From assembly GCF_900167025.1 (NCBI RefSeq), contig NZ_FUXC01000002.1, positions 295,594-359,593 on the forward strand: a DNA stretch of 64,000 nucleotides, in the 5' to 3' direction. Positions 55,119 to 62,245 of this stretch are shown piece after piece. Made by a program: the position numbers and the translations under genes. The notes under the pieces were generated by a model, which did not search any database, had not been told where the DNA came from, and saw only the letters and a program-made list of their open reading frames with translations. Source of the DNA: Treponema berlinense. Lineage in GTDB: Bacteria; Spirochaetota; Spirochaetia; Treponematales; Treponemataceae. Each line of letters begins with the position of its first letter. Position 1 is the stretch's first letter.

Positions 55119-55187
55119 ATGAAAAAAGTTGCCGTAGAGGCAATTTCTTCTATATTAATGGTGCTAAAATTAAAAGGAGTAACAAAG

Positions 55188-55394
55188 ATGGAAAAGAAAG
55201 GTGATTTTGCTGTAATTATCAACGGTCAGGAAGTTTGCAGGACAAACGATTTTAACGAAGCTCAGACGGTGCTTGCACAGAACTCTAGCCCGACAAATTT
55301 CGACCAGAAAATCTTGAACATGACAAAAATGAAGGAAATGCTCATCGAAAAGTACAAGGACGGAACTTTGGGCGACGGCAATGATGGCTGGTAG
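55188..55394 (+). CDS. Small hypothetical protein, 68 aa
   Basis: MEKKGDFAVIINGQEVCRTN followed by a helical part (KMKEMLIEKYKDGTLGDGND). ATG 55188 follows AAAAGGAG; the longer frame from 55119 starts inside the terminator. Transcribed as a single gene between two terminators. No family recognised. Confidence 0.65.
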   Translation: MEKKGDFAVIINGQEVCRTNDFNEAQTVLAQNSSPTNFDQKILNMTKMKEMLIEKYKDGTLGDGNDGW

Positions 55395-55441
55395 TTGTCA
55401 AATCAAACTTTTTTCTATATTGAAACTACCAAATTTTTGGC

Positions 55442-55494
55442 GATGGTTGAGTTCAGGGAATCCGGGTGGGAACTGGGCTCAGCCATCTTTTTTT
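55442..55494 (+). terminator. Terminator after the 68-aa gene
   Basis: GATGGTTGAGTTC pairs with GGGCTCAGCCATC (G-U pairs allowed), then T7. Confidence 0.75.
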
Positions 55495-55528
55495 CAAGTC
55501 AATTTTTATTTATAGGAGAAAAAGCTCA

Positions 55529-56227
55529 ATGGTTAGAAAAATCAACGATGTTGAAGTTCTTAAGTTTGTTGTTGATGGTAAGGATTTTGAGGAAACTTGC
55601 AAGGTTCAGTCTATTTATATTGAAGACGAGAACAAAAAAATGCGTCTTATGGAAAACGAACACTTTAAGCAGGAAACTTATCTTGATGACAACGGCAAGA
55701 CTATTCTTGAAAAAAATGTGGAAGATGGAAAAGCTTCTGTTTCAAAGTTTGAATATGCCAAAGACGGAACTGTTTATGAACGAACTTATGATTCAGAGGG
55801 AAATCAGATTTCTGAGCGAGTAACGACAGAAGAAAACGGCCGCAAAATTACCAGAGATGGAAAAGGCAAGGAAACTGTCATTGAAAATATTGAAAAAGAC
55901 GGAATCAAAATCAGAAAAATTACCCGCAGCAAAAATGGCGAAGTTTATGAAAATTCTGAAATCCACTTTAATTCCAAAGGGGAAAAAACTTACTGGAAAA
56001 CTGAAAGAGGCAATGAGGTTCTTGAAAGCTGGATTGAGCGTGATGAAACTGGTTACTGCATTCTCCAGAAACAGTCCGACGGAACAGAGTATCGCAATGT
56101 AAAAGCTGACGACAAAAAGCATGTTATAATGTACAAGACCGAAAACGGTGAAGAAGAAATCTACGGCATCACAGAGCTTGAAGAAAAAGACGGCGTTAAA
56201 ACTCAAATTTTCTTTGAATTGGCTTAG
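55529..56227 (+). CDS. YD-like repeat protein, 232 aa
   Basis: Hydrophilic beta-rich protein with irregular repeats such as ETYLDDNGKTILEKNVEDGK, KFEYAKDGTVYERTYDSEGN and IHFNSKGEKTYWKTERGNEV. Similar in style to the protein at 54258. ATG 55529 is preceded by TAGGAGAAAAAG; the 55466 frame is upstream of that site. Function unknown. Confidence 0.68.
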   Translation: MVRKINDVEVLKFVVDGKDFEETCKVQSIYIEDENKKMRLMENEHFKQETYLDDNGKTILEKNVEDGKASVSKFEYAKDGTVYERTYDSEGNQISERVTTEENGRKITRDGKGKETVIENIEKDGIKIRKITRSKNGEVYENSEIHFNSKGEKTYWKTERGNEVLESWIERDETGYCILQKQSDGTEYRNVKADDKKHVIMYKTENGEEEIYGITELEEKDGVKTQIFFELA

Positions 56228-56253
56228 TTTATTTAATTTTAAAAGGAGCAGAC

Positions 56254-56985
56254 ATGGCAGAAAATAACGGAAAGCTTCGGGATTTTGATGAAAAAAAGTG
56301 GGTGAATAAGGAAGATTTGTTCACGGATGATCTTGTTGAAATCAAAAAGACAAAGCTTCCAAAAACTGGCGAAATCAGAATTTCGTACACAAATGTAAAA
56401 GATCCTGCATGGTATGAAGACTATGAACTGGTTGACTGGAATGGTGTGAAAATCGACAAAAAAATTTTCCCGCTGATAAAGTGGCTCAATGATTCCGGCT
56501 ACAAAACGACTTTCTGCTGTTCCGGGCATCTTTTAAAATTGAAAATCCTGCACACGGATGATGTAAACAATGAAAGATTCGGGGTAAAATACCTTTACGA
56601 AAGAAAAGACCAGCTTTCTCATGGATACATAATGTTTGACAGGCGTTATCCAAAAATTGAAAGGTTGTTCAAAAATTATGAGAAGAAGCGATTTGGTAAA
56701 AAAATTGCAAAAACTCATTCCTATGTAAAAAATTGTGATCTTGCACTTTCAAGACTGTTCAACCTGCCTTGGCGTGAACTTGTCTCCAATCATTTATCAA
56801 AAATAAAGGCAGAGCCGTTCTTTTTGATAAGAAAGGCTAGTGCCTATAAACAAAATATAGGCAAGTATGTCAAATCTGGAAAAAAACAGACGGGAATTTA
56901 CTTTCACTATTGCAATGAAAATCCAGAGGTTCAGGATAAAGTGCTTGCAAACCTGGAAAAAATGCTGAGAAGTGTAATCAGGTAA
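56254..56985 (+). CDS. Hypothetical protein, 243 aa, with CCSGH motif
   Basis: Contains LIKWLNDSGYKTTFCCSGHL near residue 80-95. A 'GYxTxxSCSGH'-like motif occurs in several poorly known phage and bacterial proteins, where Cys and His may bind metal. The C-terminal half is basic (LSKIKAEPFFLIRKASAYKQ). AAGGAG precedes the ATG. Not assigned. Confidence 0.65.
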   Translation: MAENNGKLRDFDEKKWVNKEDLFTDDLVEIKKTKLPKTGEIRISYTNVKDPAWYEDYELVDWNGVKIDKKIFPLIKWLNDSGYKTTFCCSGHLLKLKILHTDDVNNERFGVKYLYERKDQLSHGYIMFDRRYPKIERLFKNYEKKRFGKKIAKTHSYVKNCDLALSRLFNLPWRELVSNHLSKIKAEPFFLIRKASAYKQNIGKYVKSGKKQTGIYFHYCNENPEVQDKVLANLEKMLRSVIR

Positions 56986-57073
56986 CGGACAAAGGATTGG
57001 AGTAATTGCGGAGCAAGTCTGGAACGAAGTGGAAGACCGAAGGCGCGGTTAGACGCCGGAGTTACGGAAAGCC

Positions 57074-57127
57074 TGGTTTTTGAAAGAATGGAGGTTGAGC
57101 CTGTCGAAACCACCATTCTTTCAAAAA
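57074..57127. repeat. REP-like inverted repeat
   Basis: TTTTTGAAAGAATGG pairs with CCATTCTTTCAAAAA; inside is GGTTGAGCCTGTCGAAACC, a short element repeated in many bacterial genomes. Confidence 0.6.
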
Positions 57128-57152
57128 TGGCCCCATATAAAAGGGAAATTAA

Positions 57153-57692
57153 ATGACAGAGAAAGAATTGTTTCAACGAAAGATAAAATTGAACAAAGAT
57201 TTTGAGTGGAATGATGAAAATGTCCGCAGAATTTTGAATTTTAACGACGCGGTTCTGTTGAAATATGTGGAAGCCTGGGAAAAAGTTGAACATATCGACA
57301 GAGATTTTCAAAAATTACGGAATGATGGCAGCAAGGTTTACGAAAACTACAGAATTGAGGCGGAAATCGTTTATTGTGAGAAAGATTCAGATACCGCAAA
57401 TGGGGAGGAGTTGAATTGGCTGGAAGAAAATCATTGTTATGCAGGAAATTCTGTTGTGGTGGAATTTGATGCAGATGGCGGTGGTTATGTTCATCCACTA
57501 GAGCAATTGGAAGATTGTTTTTTGATGGACACCAGCTGGAATATTGAAATTTTTGACAGACTAGAATTTAAGAAAAAGAAGATTTCGTATTTTATGCACA
57601 ACCTTTTTTGTGACGGTCTGTTTTCACTGGAAGATCTGCTCAGAATGGATTGGAAAAATTTGCAGGTGATTGTTCGGATAGAAATGATGTGA
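57153..57692 (+). CDS. Hypothetical protein, 179 aa
   Basis: Acidic soluble protein (MTEKELFQRKIKLNKDFEWN, YVHPLEQLEDCFLMDTSWNI). AAGGGAAATTA precedes the ATG. It is the last gene before the cassette array. No family recognised. Confidence 0.6.
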   Translation: MTEKELFQRKIKLNKDFEWNDENVRRILNFNDAVLLKYVEAWEKVEHIDRDFQKLRNDGSKVYENYRIEAEIVYCEKDSDTANGEELNWLEENHCYAGNSVVVEFDADGGGYVHPLEQLEDCFLMDTSWNIEIFDRLEFKKKKISYFMHNLFCDGLFSLEDLLRMDWKNLQVIVRIEMM

Positions 57693-57750
57693 GGACCTTG
57701 CAATACGCTGAGGATTTTATACGGGTCCAGATAAGATTCCTGAAAAACTG

Positions 57751-57759
57751 TGATATAAT
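57751..57759 (+). promoter_or_regulatory. Extended -10 promoter at the head of the cassette array
   Basis: TGATATAAT (TG-n-TATAAT) with no good -35. It points into the array and precedes a short ORF, so it could act as a cassette promoter. Confidence 0.5.
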
Positions 57760-57777
57760 GGAAGAAAGGTGTATTCG

Positions 57778-57876
57778 ATGGAAGATTATACGGACAGATT
57801 TGTCGGGATAAGATTTTTAGGTTGGATACAGAGAAGATGTGTTATGACGACAGGCCAGTGGCCTGCCCTTTTTTAG
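57778..57876 (+). CDS. Possible 32-aa leader ORF across the first cassette junction
   Basis: ATG 57778 has GAAAGG upstream and reads MEDYTDRFVGIRFLGWIQRR then CVMTTGQWPALF. The last 12 residues are encoded by the GTTATGA core and the first palindrome. This recalls the small ORF over attI1 in class 1 integrons. Function speculative. Confidence 0.35.
   Translation: MEDYTDRFVGIRFLGWIQRRCVMTTGQWPALF
57841..57865 (+). other. Cassette start 1: GTTATGA core plus palindrome
   Basis: The palindrome CAGGCC-AGT-GGCCTG begins 10 bases after the G of GTTATGA. The upstream half of an attC is not found, so this may be attI or a degraded site. Confidence 0.6.
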
Positions 57877-58244
57877 GATTTTAGAGAAAAACGAGGAAGA
57901 ATTTATATTTTTAGAATTTGTTTTTATAAGTACAAAGTAACCTTCCAAAGAAAATAAAGGAGCATTTTTTCATCGGTTCAAGCCCGATGAAAAAATAGAA
58001 TTATTAAACTTTAGGGTTTACGCGGAGAAGCGATTTTAGGAAAAGAAGAATAATTTTTTATTCGAGTCAGGCTCGAATAAAAAATTCTGAAATTTAACTT
58101 TAGGGCTTGAACGAAGAAGCGGTTGTACGCGGCTTTACGCCGCTTAGAATTTACAAAAAGAAGCATTGCTTCTAAAATATAATACATAATCTTCTTAAAG
58201 GAATAGATTTAAGAAATCTGATTCTGTATAAGAAATATAATTTG
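57866..58244. ncRNA. ORF-less cassette rich in hairpins (possible structured RNA)
   Basis: No credible ORF in about 380 bases. It holds a 12-bp stem TTTTTTCATCGG (57965-57995), a perfect 15-bp stem AATTTTTTATTCGAG (58052-58086), and short ones (GCGGCTTTACGCCGC, AGAAGCATTGCTTCT). AACTTTAGGG-TT is repeated after each of the first two. The ncRNA label is inference only. Confidence 0.35.
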
Positions 58245-58308
58245 TCATAACAAGAGGTTCGTAGCCGACAGCGGGTCAAGCCCGCTGCGGTACAACCCAT
58301 TGTTATAG
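58245..58308 (+). other. attC site 1
   Basis: R'' TCATAAC and R' GTTATAG bracket AACAAGAGGTTCGTAGCCGA, AGCGGG-TCAAG-CCCGCT, and a complementary arm CGGTACAACCCATTGTT. The unequal arms leave extrahelical bases, as expected for attC. Confidence 0.85.
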
Positions 58309-58311
58309 CGA

Positions 58312-58326
58312 CACGCCAGTGGCGTG
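58312..58326 (+). repeat. Cassette-start palindrome 2
   Basis: CACGCC-AGT-GGCGTG begins 10 bases after the G of R' (58302). Confidence 0.8.
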
Positions 58327-58343
58327 AAAAAAAGGAGTAGATT

Positions 58344-59564
58344 TTGGAAATAAACAAAAAAACATGGGCAGCATTTTCATTGCATCAATTAAAAAAGAAT
58401 ATCGATACTAATCCCGATTATCAGCGTCCTGCTGTCTGGACAAAAGCTCAAAAACAACTTTTGATTGATACGATATTACATGGATATGATGTGCCAAAAT
58501 TATACTTTCGTAAGATAAGCAAAAATCCTGAAAAGTTTGATGTTGTAGATGGACAACAACGTTTAAGAGCGATATGGGGTTTTATGGACGATGAGTATCC
58601 TATAGGCAAAGATTGTGACCCCATAAATGGTATAGAAGTCGCAGGAAAGAAATATAGTGAGCTTGATTTAGATATTCATCAAATTATTGATATGTACCAA
58701 CTTGATGTTGTTGTAATTTCTGAATCTTCAGAAGATGAAGTCCGTGATTTATTTTTACGTTTACAAAATGGTACAAATCTTAAGGCTCAAGAAAAAAGAA
58801 ATGCAATGTCTGGAAAGATGAGAGATTTTTGTCACGATTTAACAACTCATCCTTTCTTTGAAAAATCTGTATCTATAAAAAATGTAAGATTCTTATATGA
58901 TTTGCTTGCAGCTCAAATGTGTCTTGTCACAATGAATAAAGGAGCTTGTAATGTAAAGGATGCAAATTTAAATAAGCTATATATTGAAAATATGAATTTT
59001 GATGAAAATTCTAAAGTTGCTAAAGATGTTACAAGAACATTAGATTTACTTTTTAAGATATTTCCTTCTGAAACTCCAGAATTAAAAAGACCTTATATTT
59101 TAGTTCTTTTTATTTTAGCACAAACACTTTTGAATGAATATGCTATAAAAGGTCGAGAACAAGAAGTCTTTGATTGGTTTATTGATTTTGTTGCAAGGGA
59201 AGAAGCAGAAAGTAAAAAATCTGAAGATGAACAAGACAAGGGATTTTTCATTTATCATGAAAAAGCTCAGCACAGTACCGATACCGAAGATTCCCTTGAT
59301 TGGCGATATAAATTCCTTCTTGACGATCTGTTTGTAAAATTGCCGAATGTTCAACAAAAAGACCCACAGCGACTTTTTGATGAATATCAAAGAAAAGCAA
59401 TCTTTAGGAAAAATAAAGGGATATGTCAGATTTGTGGAAAAGAATGTACTTGGAATACATTCCAAGCTGACCATATACTTGCATGGAATAAAGGCGGAGC
59501 AACAACTGTTGAAAACGGACAAGTATTGTGTCAGGAATGTAATGCAAAAAAAAGTGACAACTAA
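58344..59564 (+). CDS. DUF262 (GmrSD-like) protein with HNH nuclease domain
   Basis: A 406-residue cassette gene. The N-terminal DUF262 part (ParB-like NTPase fold) has TNPDYQRPAVWTKAQKQLLI, DVVDGQQRLRAIWGF and FLRLQNGTNLKAQEKRNAMS. The C-terminal HNH domain shows CQICGKECTWN, FQADHILAWNKGGATTVENG and LCQECNAKKSD with CxxC pairs and DH. Related two-domain proteins (GmrS-GmrD) cut modified phage DNA. An antiphage role is an inference. It starts with TTG after AAAGGAG. Confidence 0.88.
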   Translation: MEINKKTWAAFSLHQLKKNIDTNPDYQRPAVWTKAQKQLLIDTILHGYDVPKLYFRKISKNPEKFDVVDGQQRLRAIWGFMDDEYPIGKDCDPINGIEVAGKKYSELDLDIHQIIDMYQLDVVVISESSEDEVRDLFLRLQNGTNLKAQEKRNAMSGKMRDFCHDLTTHPFFEKSVSIKNVRFLYDLLAAQMCLVTMNKGACNVKDANLNKLYIENMNFDENSKVAKDVTRTLDLLFKIFPSETPELKRPYILVLFILAQTLLNEYAIKGREQEVFDWFIDFVAREEAESKKSEDEQDKGFFIYHEKAQHSTDTEDSLDWRYKFLLDDLFVKLPNVQQKDPQRLFDEYQRKAIFRKNKGICQICGKECTWNTFQADHILAWNKGGATTVENGQVLCQECNAKKSDN

Positions 59565-59573
59565 AATATAACG

Positions 59574-59638
59574 CTATAACAAAGCTTCAAAGCCGACAAA
59601 CCGGTCAAGCCGGTTTGCGGTTTAACTCATTGTTAGGT
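59574..59638 (+). other. attC site 2
   Basis: R'' CTATAAC and R' GTTAGGT. The arms are AACAAAGCTTCAAAGCCGA, central AAACCGG-TCAAG-CCGGTTT, and CGGTTTAACTCATTGTT. It begins 9 bases after the DUF262-HNH stop. Confidence 0.9.
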
Positions 59639-59641
59639 TGA

Positions 59642-59656
59642 TGGGCCACTGGCCCA
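59642..59656 (+). repeat. Cassette-start palindrome 3
   Basis: TGGGCC-ACT-GGCCCA begins 10 bases after the G of R' (59632). A second stem CTTATT-GTT-AATAAG follows directly. Confidence 0.85.
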
Positions 59657-59726
59657 CTTATTGTTAATAAGGTAAATCTTCCAACATTTTTTCTCTTCAA
59701 AAAAATAAAATCGTTGGAGGATGATA

Positions 59727-60173
59727 ATGATTTTAAAAGGAATTTTGGACGGCATTTCTGATGGTATAAAGAGTGTTCTGTGTTTTACTGATAGGGCTTA
59801 TATAAAGATTAATGGAAAAAGAATTAAAAGAATAACTACATCAGATATCATTGATAATATTTTTCAGGAAAATATAGGAAATGAAATAGAATTATCAACG
59901 CGTTTTTCTTTATTATTTGGTACAGTTGTATACAGCGTAAAAGAAAGCAATGGAGAGGTAAATAAAACTGGAATATTAAATTTGCTTTTAATGGGAATGT
60001 TGAGAACACTTTGTTGGTTAATTTGTTACGGAATAATTTATGGTATTTTTTATGGAATCATGCTTGCAAACGATTTGGATGACAGCATTGTATCATATAT
60101 TCCGATGATATTATTTCTTTATCCTATTTATGCATTTATCAGAGATTTAATTTTAAGAAATAAATTAAAATAA
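59727..60173 (+). CDS. Hypothetical membrane protein, 148 aa
   Basis: The N-terminal 60 residues are basic and beta-like (AYIKINGKRIKRITTSDIID); two hydrophobic segments follow (LRTLCWLICYGIIYGIFYGI and YIPMILFLYPIYAFI). It may be an RDD-like membrane protein. ATG 59727 follows GGAGG by 6 bases. The leader shares sequence with that of the gene at 61054 and could mask the ribosome site (CTTCCAAC against GTTGGAGG). Confidence 0.7.
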   Translation: MILKGILDGISDGIKSVLCFTDRAYIKINGKRIKRITTSDIIDNIFQENIGNEIELSTRFSLLFGTVVYSVKESNGEVNKTGILNLLLMGMLRTLCWLICYGIIYGIFYGIMLANDLDDSIVSYIPMILFLYPIYAFIRDLILRNKLK

Positions 60174-60183
60174 TACTGTTGAT

Positions 60184-60206
60184 GGCGGGTCAAGCCCGCC
60201 TATTTT
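60184..60206 (+). repeat. attC-like central hairpin without core sites
   Basis: GGCGGG-TCAA-GCCCGCC keeps the TCAAG loop of the attC centres but lacks R'' and R'. Followed by TATTTTT, it may now act as terminator. Confidence 0.55.
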
Positions 60207-60258
60207 TATAGACAAAACAATATTGGATGTGGTAAAATAATCCCACAAGGAGAAACAA

Positions 60259-60519
60259 ATGCCAAGAATCGTTCCAATAAGGGATTTAAAGAACACAACC
60301 GCCATTTCAACTCTGTGCCATGAAGATGAGGAGCCTATTTTCGTAACAAAAAATGGCTATGGTGATATGGTTTTAATGAGCATGGAGACTTACGAGAAAA
60401 ATCTTTTTCTTGCAAATGTATACGGAAAACTAGAAGAAGCTAAAGAAGATATGAGAAATGGCAGATATTCTTCTGTTGAAGATGCAATTTCCAGAATAAG
60501 AGAAAAACATGGCTTATAA
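60259..60519 (+). CDS. Phd/YefM-type antitoxin
   Basis: An 86-residue protein. The N terminus PRIVPIRDLKNTTAISTLCH and the segment IFVTKNGYGDMVLMSMETYE are the Phd/YefM DNA-binding fold. The C-terminal half (AKEDMRNGRYSSVEDAISRI) binds the toxin. AAGGAG precedes the ATG. It overlaps the toxin gene by 11 bases. Confidence 0.9.
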   Translation: MPRIVPIRDLKNTTAISTLCHEDEEPIFVTKNGYGDMVLMSMETYEKNLFLANVYGKLEEAKEDMRNGRYSSVEDAISRIREKHGL

Positions 60520-60823
60520 TGTAAGAATTATGGAAAAAGCAGAAGAAGATTTGTCAGAAATTGTAGATTACATTTCTGATATGCTTAAAAATCAAAAAGC
60601 GGCGAACAATCTTCTTGCAGACTTTCTTAAAGAAAAAGAAAACCTGGTGGAAAATCCATACATGTATCCTCTTAGCGATAATCAAGTATTACAGAACGAT
60701 GGGTATCATCGTTTTCTTTTTTACAAAAATTTTATTGCATTATACTTAATTGATGATGAAGAAAAAATTGTCTCAATAATGCGTATTTTCTATGCAAAAA
60801 GAGATTATGCTAATTTAATATAG
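60509..60823 (+). CDS. RelE/ParE-type toxin
   Basis: A 104-residue toxin. MAYNVRIMEKAEEDLSEIVD, QKAANNLLADFLKEKENLVE and IVSIMRIFYAKRDYANLI are typical of the RelE/ParE superfamily. Whether it cuts mRNA or inhibits gyrase cannot be read from the sequence. It forms one cassette with the antitoxin; attC 3 begins just after the stop. Confidence 0.9.
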   Translation: MAYNVRIMEKAEEDLSEIVDYISDMLKNQKAANNLLADFLKEKENLVENPYMYPLSDNQVLQNDGYHRFLFYKNFIALYLIDDEEKIVSIMRIFYAKRDYANLI

Positions 60824-60829
60824 AAGAAA

Positions 60830-60962
60830 ACCTAACATGGTTTTCAAAACCGATAAAAACTTTGTCACAAAAGTTGCTTTTCGTGGCTTTACGCCACCGC
60901 AACTTTTGCGCCAATTTTGCCTTCGGCAAAACCGTTTTTACGGTTTAAAACGCTAGTTAGGT
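60830..60962 (+). other. attC site 3 (long form)
   Basis: R'' ACCTAAC (60830) and R' GTTAGGT (60956) are perfect complements. Between them are about 120 bases with nested stems, for example AAAAGTTGC/GCAACTTTT with GTGGC/GCCAC inside. Length 133, similar to Vibrio-type repeats. Confidence 0.85.
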
Positions 60963-60965
60963 TGA

Positions 60966-60980
60966 TGGCGCACTGCGCCA
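60966..60980 (+). repeat. Cassette-start palindrome 4
   Basis: TGGCGC-ACT-GCGCCA begins 10 bases after the G of R' (60956). A second stem CTTACT-GTC-AGTAAG follows. Confidence 0.85.
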
Positions 60981-61053
60981 CTTACTGTCAGTAAGGAAAA
61001 TCTTCCAACATTTTTTTCTCCGTAATGAAAATAAAATCTGAAGGAGGATTTTA

Positions 61054-61389
61054 ATGGCAAAAGAAAATAAGAATTCTGAAGCGTTAGGAGCAGGAATCGG
61101 AGCTGTAGCGGGGGCTGGAGCTGGTATTGGAGTTGCAGGTGTAGCAACTACAGCGGCAACAGCAGCTGCGGCAGGAGGTACTAGTGCCGCTGCTATTACA
61201 GGAACTGTAGCTGCCGCTGGCGGTGGAGCCGTTGCTGCTGGTGGCGGTGGAATGGCTGCTGGAGTTGGAGCCATAGCCGCAACCTCTGCAGTTCCTGTTA
61301 TTGGTTGGGCTATAGGCGGTGCTGTTGTATTGGGAGCAGCTGGATTTGGGATTGCAAAATTGATAAAATCTAAAAAAAATAAAAAATAA
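61054..61389 (+). CDS. Gly/Ala-rich small protein (glycine-zipper-like)
   Basis: A 111-residue protein. After a charged start (MAKENKNSEALGAG) about 85 residues are almost only Gly, Ala, Val, Thr and Ile (AGAGAGIGVAGVATTAATAA, VPVIGWAIGGAVVLGAAGFG), ending in KLIKSKKNKK. This composition fits membrane-inserting glycine-zipper proteins and some bacteriocin-like peptides. GAAGGAGG precedes the ATG. Confidence 0.75.
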   Translation: MAKENKNSEALGAGIGAVAGAGAGIGVAGVATTAATAAAAGGTSAAAITGTVAAAGGGAVAAGGGGMAAGVGAIAATSAVPVIGWAIGGAVVLGAAGFGIAKLIKSKKNKK

Positions 61390-61414
61390 TTCATAGCAAT
61401 TGCTCCAACATAAG

Positions 61415-61449
61415 ATTCAGTCAAGTTGAACTTGACTGAATTATTTATT
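61415..61449 (+). terminator. Hairpin between the Gly/Ala gene and higBA
   Basis: A perfect 11-bp stem ATTCAGTCAAG-TTGAA-CTTGACTGAAT followed by a T-rich stretch. Confidence 0.75.
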
Positions 61450-61450
61450 G

Positions 61451-61480
61451 TTGACAAATATTCACTATAGTTCATATAAT
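61451..61480 (+). promoter_or_regulatory. higBA promoter
   Basis: TTGACA at 61451-61456, 18-base spacer, TATAAT at 61475-61480. The ATG of higB is only 5 bases further, so the mRNA may be leaderless. Confidence 0.75.
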
Positions 61481-61485
61481 AAAGT

Positions 61486-61866
61486 ATGTGGAATGTAGAT
61501 TCATCAGATGAATATGATGCATGGTTTCTAACACTGGACGAAGAAAGTAAAGAAGCGGTATTGCAAAGAGTTATTTTACTTAGACAATACGGACCGAATC
61601 TTCCTCGCCCATATGCAGATGTACTTCATGGTTCTAAAAAGCTAAAGAATCTTAAAGAACTGAGAAATCAGACACAGAAACATCTTTTGAGAGTTGCTTA
61701 TTACTTTGATTCTGCAAGAAATGCATTTCTGCTTACCGGCGGAGACAAGAAAGGAAAAGATCAGGATAAATTTTACAAGGATTTAATTGCCGAATCCGAA
61801 GTAATCGTAGAAAAACATGAGAAGGAGTTGGAAGATGAAAGACGCAATCAAAATGATGGAAAGTAA
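61486..61866 (+). CDS. higB: HigB-like toxin (Gp49 family)
   Basis: A 126-residue toxin of the phage-derived Gp49/HigB family within the RelE superfamily. WNVDSSDEYDAWFLTLDEES, LRQYGPNLPRPYADVLHGSK and LRNQTQKHLLRVAYYFDSAR, then AFLLTGGDKKG, are diagnostic. It should cut ribosome-bound mRNA. It comes before its antitoxin, the usual HigBA order, with a promoter of its own inside the cassette. Confidence 0.92.
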   Translation: MWNVDSSDEYDAWFLTLDEESKEAVLQRVILLRQYGPNLPRPYADVLHGSKKLKNLKELRNQTQKHLLRVAYYFDSARNAFLLTGGDKKGKDQDKFYKDLIAESEVIVEKHEKELEDERRNQNDGK

Positions 61867-62140
61867 CATGTCTCCGGAAGCAGTTCGCCGTGCTCACATA
61901 AAAGCAGAACAGGATATTATGACAATCCGTCTTGCACAGCTCCGTGAAGAACAGAATGTAAAACAGTCAGAAATGGCAAATTTTACTCAGTCATCTGTTT
62001 CAAAAATTGAAAAAAGAAAAGATATAAAAATTTCAACATTAATAGATTATCTTGATAGTCTTGGTATGGGATTAGAAATAATAACTTATCCGAAAATGGC
62101 AGTTTCAAAAAAACAGGAAAAAGTTCTGTTGAAAGTATAA
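61835..62140 (+). CDS. higA: HigA-like antitoxin (XRE HTH)
   Basis: A 101-residue antitoxin. The HTH is LREEQNVKQSEMANFTQSSV followed by SKIEKRKDIKISTLIDYLDS. ATG 61835 has AAGGAG 9 bases upstream; it overlaps the higB end by 32 bases, allowing coupled translation. attC 4 follows after 4 bases. Confidence 0.9.
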   Translation: MKDAIKMMESNMSPEAVRRAHIKAEQDIMTIRLAQLREEQNVKQSEMANFTQSSVSKIEKRKDIKISTLIDYLDSLGMGLEIITYPKMAVSKKQEKVLLKV

Positions 62141-62144
62141 GAAA

Positions 62145-62209
62145 ACCTAACATGCACTTCAGAGCAGACGCACGGTCAAGCCGTGCGCTGTTTAAGTGCG
62201 TAGTTATGC
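62145..62209 (+). other. attC site 4
   Basis: R'' ACCTAAC and R' GTTATGC bracket CATGCACTTCAGAGCAGAC, central GCACGG-TCAAG-CCGTGC and GCTGTTTAAGTGCGTA. Confidence 0.87.
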
Positions 62210-62212
62210 CCA

Positions 62213-62227
62213 CAGCCCACTGGGCTG
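62213..62227 (+). repeat. Cassette-start palindrome 5
   Basis: CAGCCC-ACT-GGGCTG begins 10 bases after the G of R' (62203). The ribosome site of the next gene follows at once. Confidence 0.85.
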
Positions 62228-62245
62228 GAAAGGAGGAGTAAGAAA

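Noticed and set aside
56979..57055. GTAAC ... GTTAC pair after the 243-aa gene as attC
   Set aside because: The interior is not palindromic in the attC manner, and no palindrome follows the core.
58172..58357. 61-aa minus-strand ORF over attC 1
   Set aside because: It covers the recombination site and the next gene's leader; against the direction of all cassettes.
60957..61475. Minus-strand 172-aa Ala/Pro-rich ORF opposite the Gly/Ala gene
   Set aside because: Shadow of the repetitive plus-strand gene; no ribosome site, and it runs through the attC end and the terminator.
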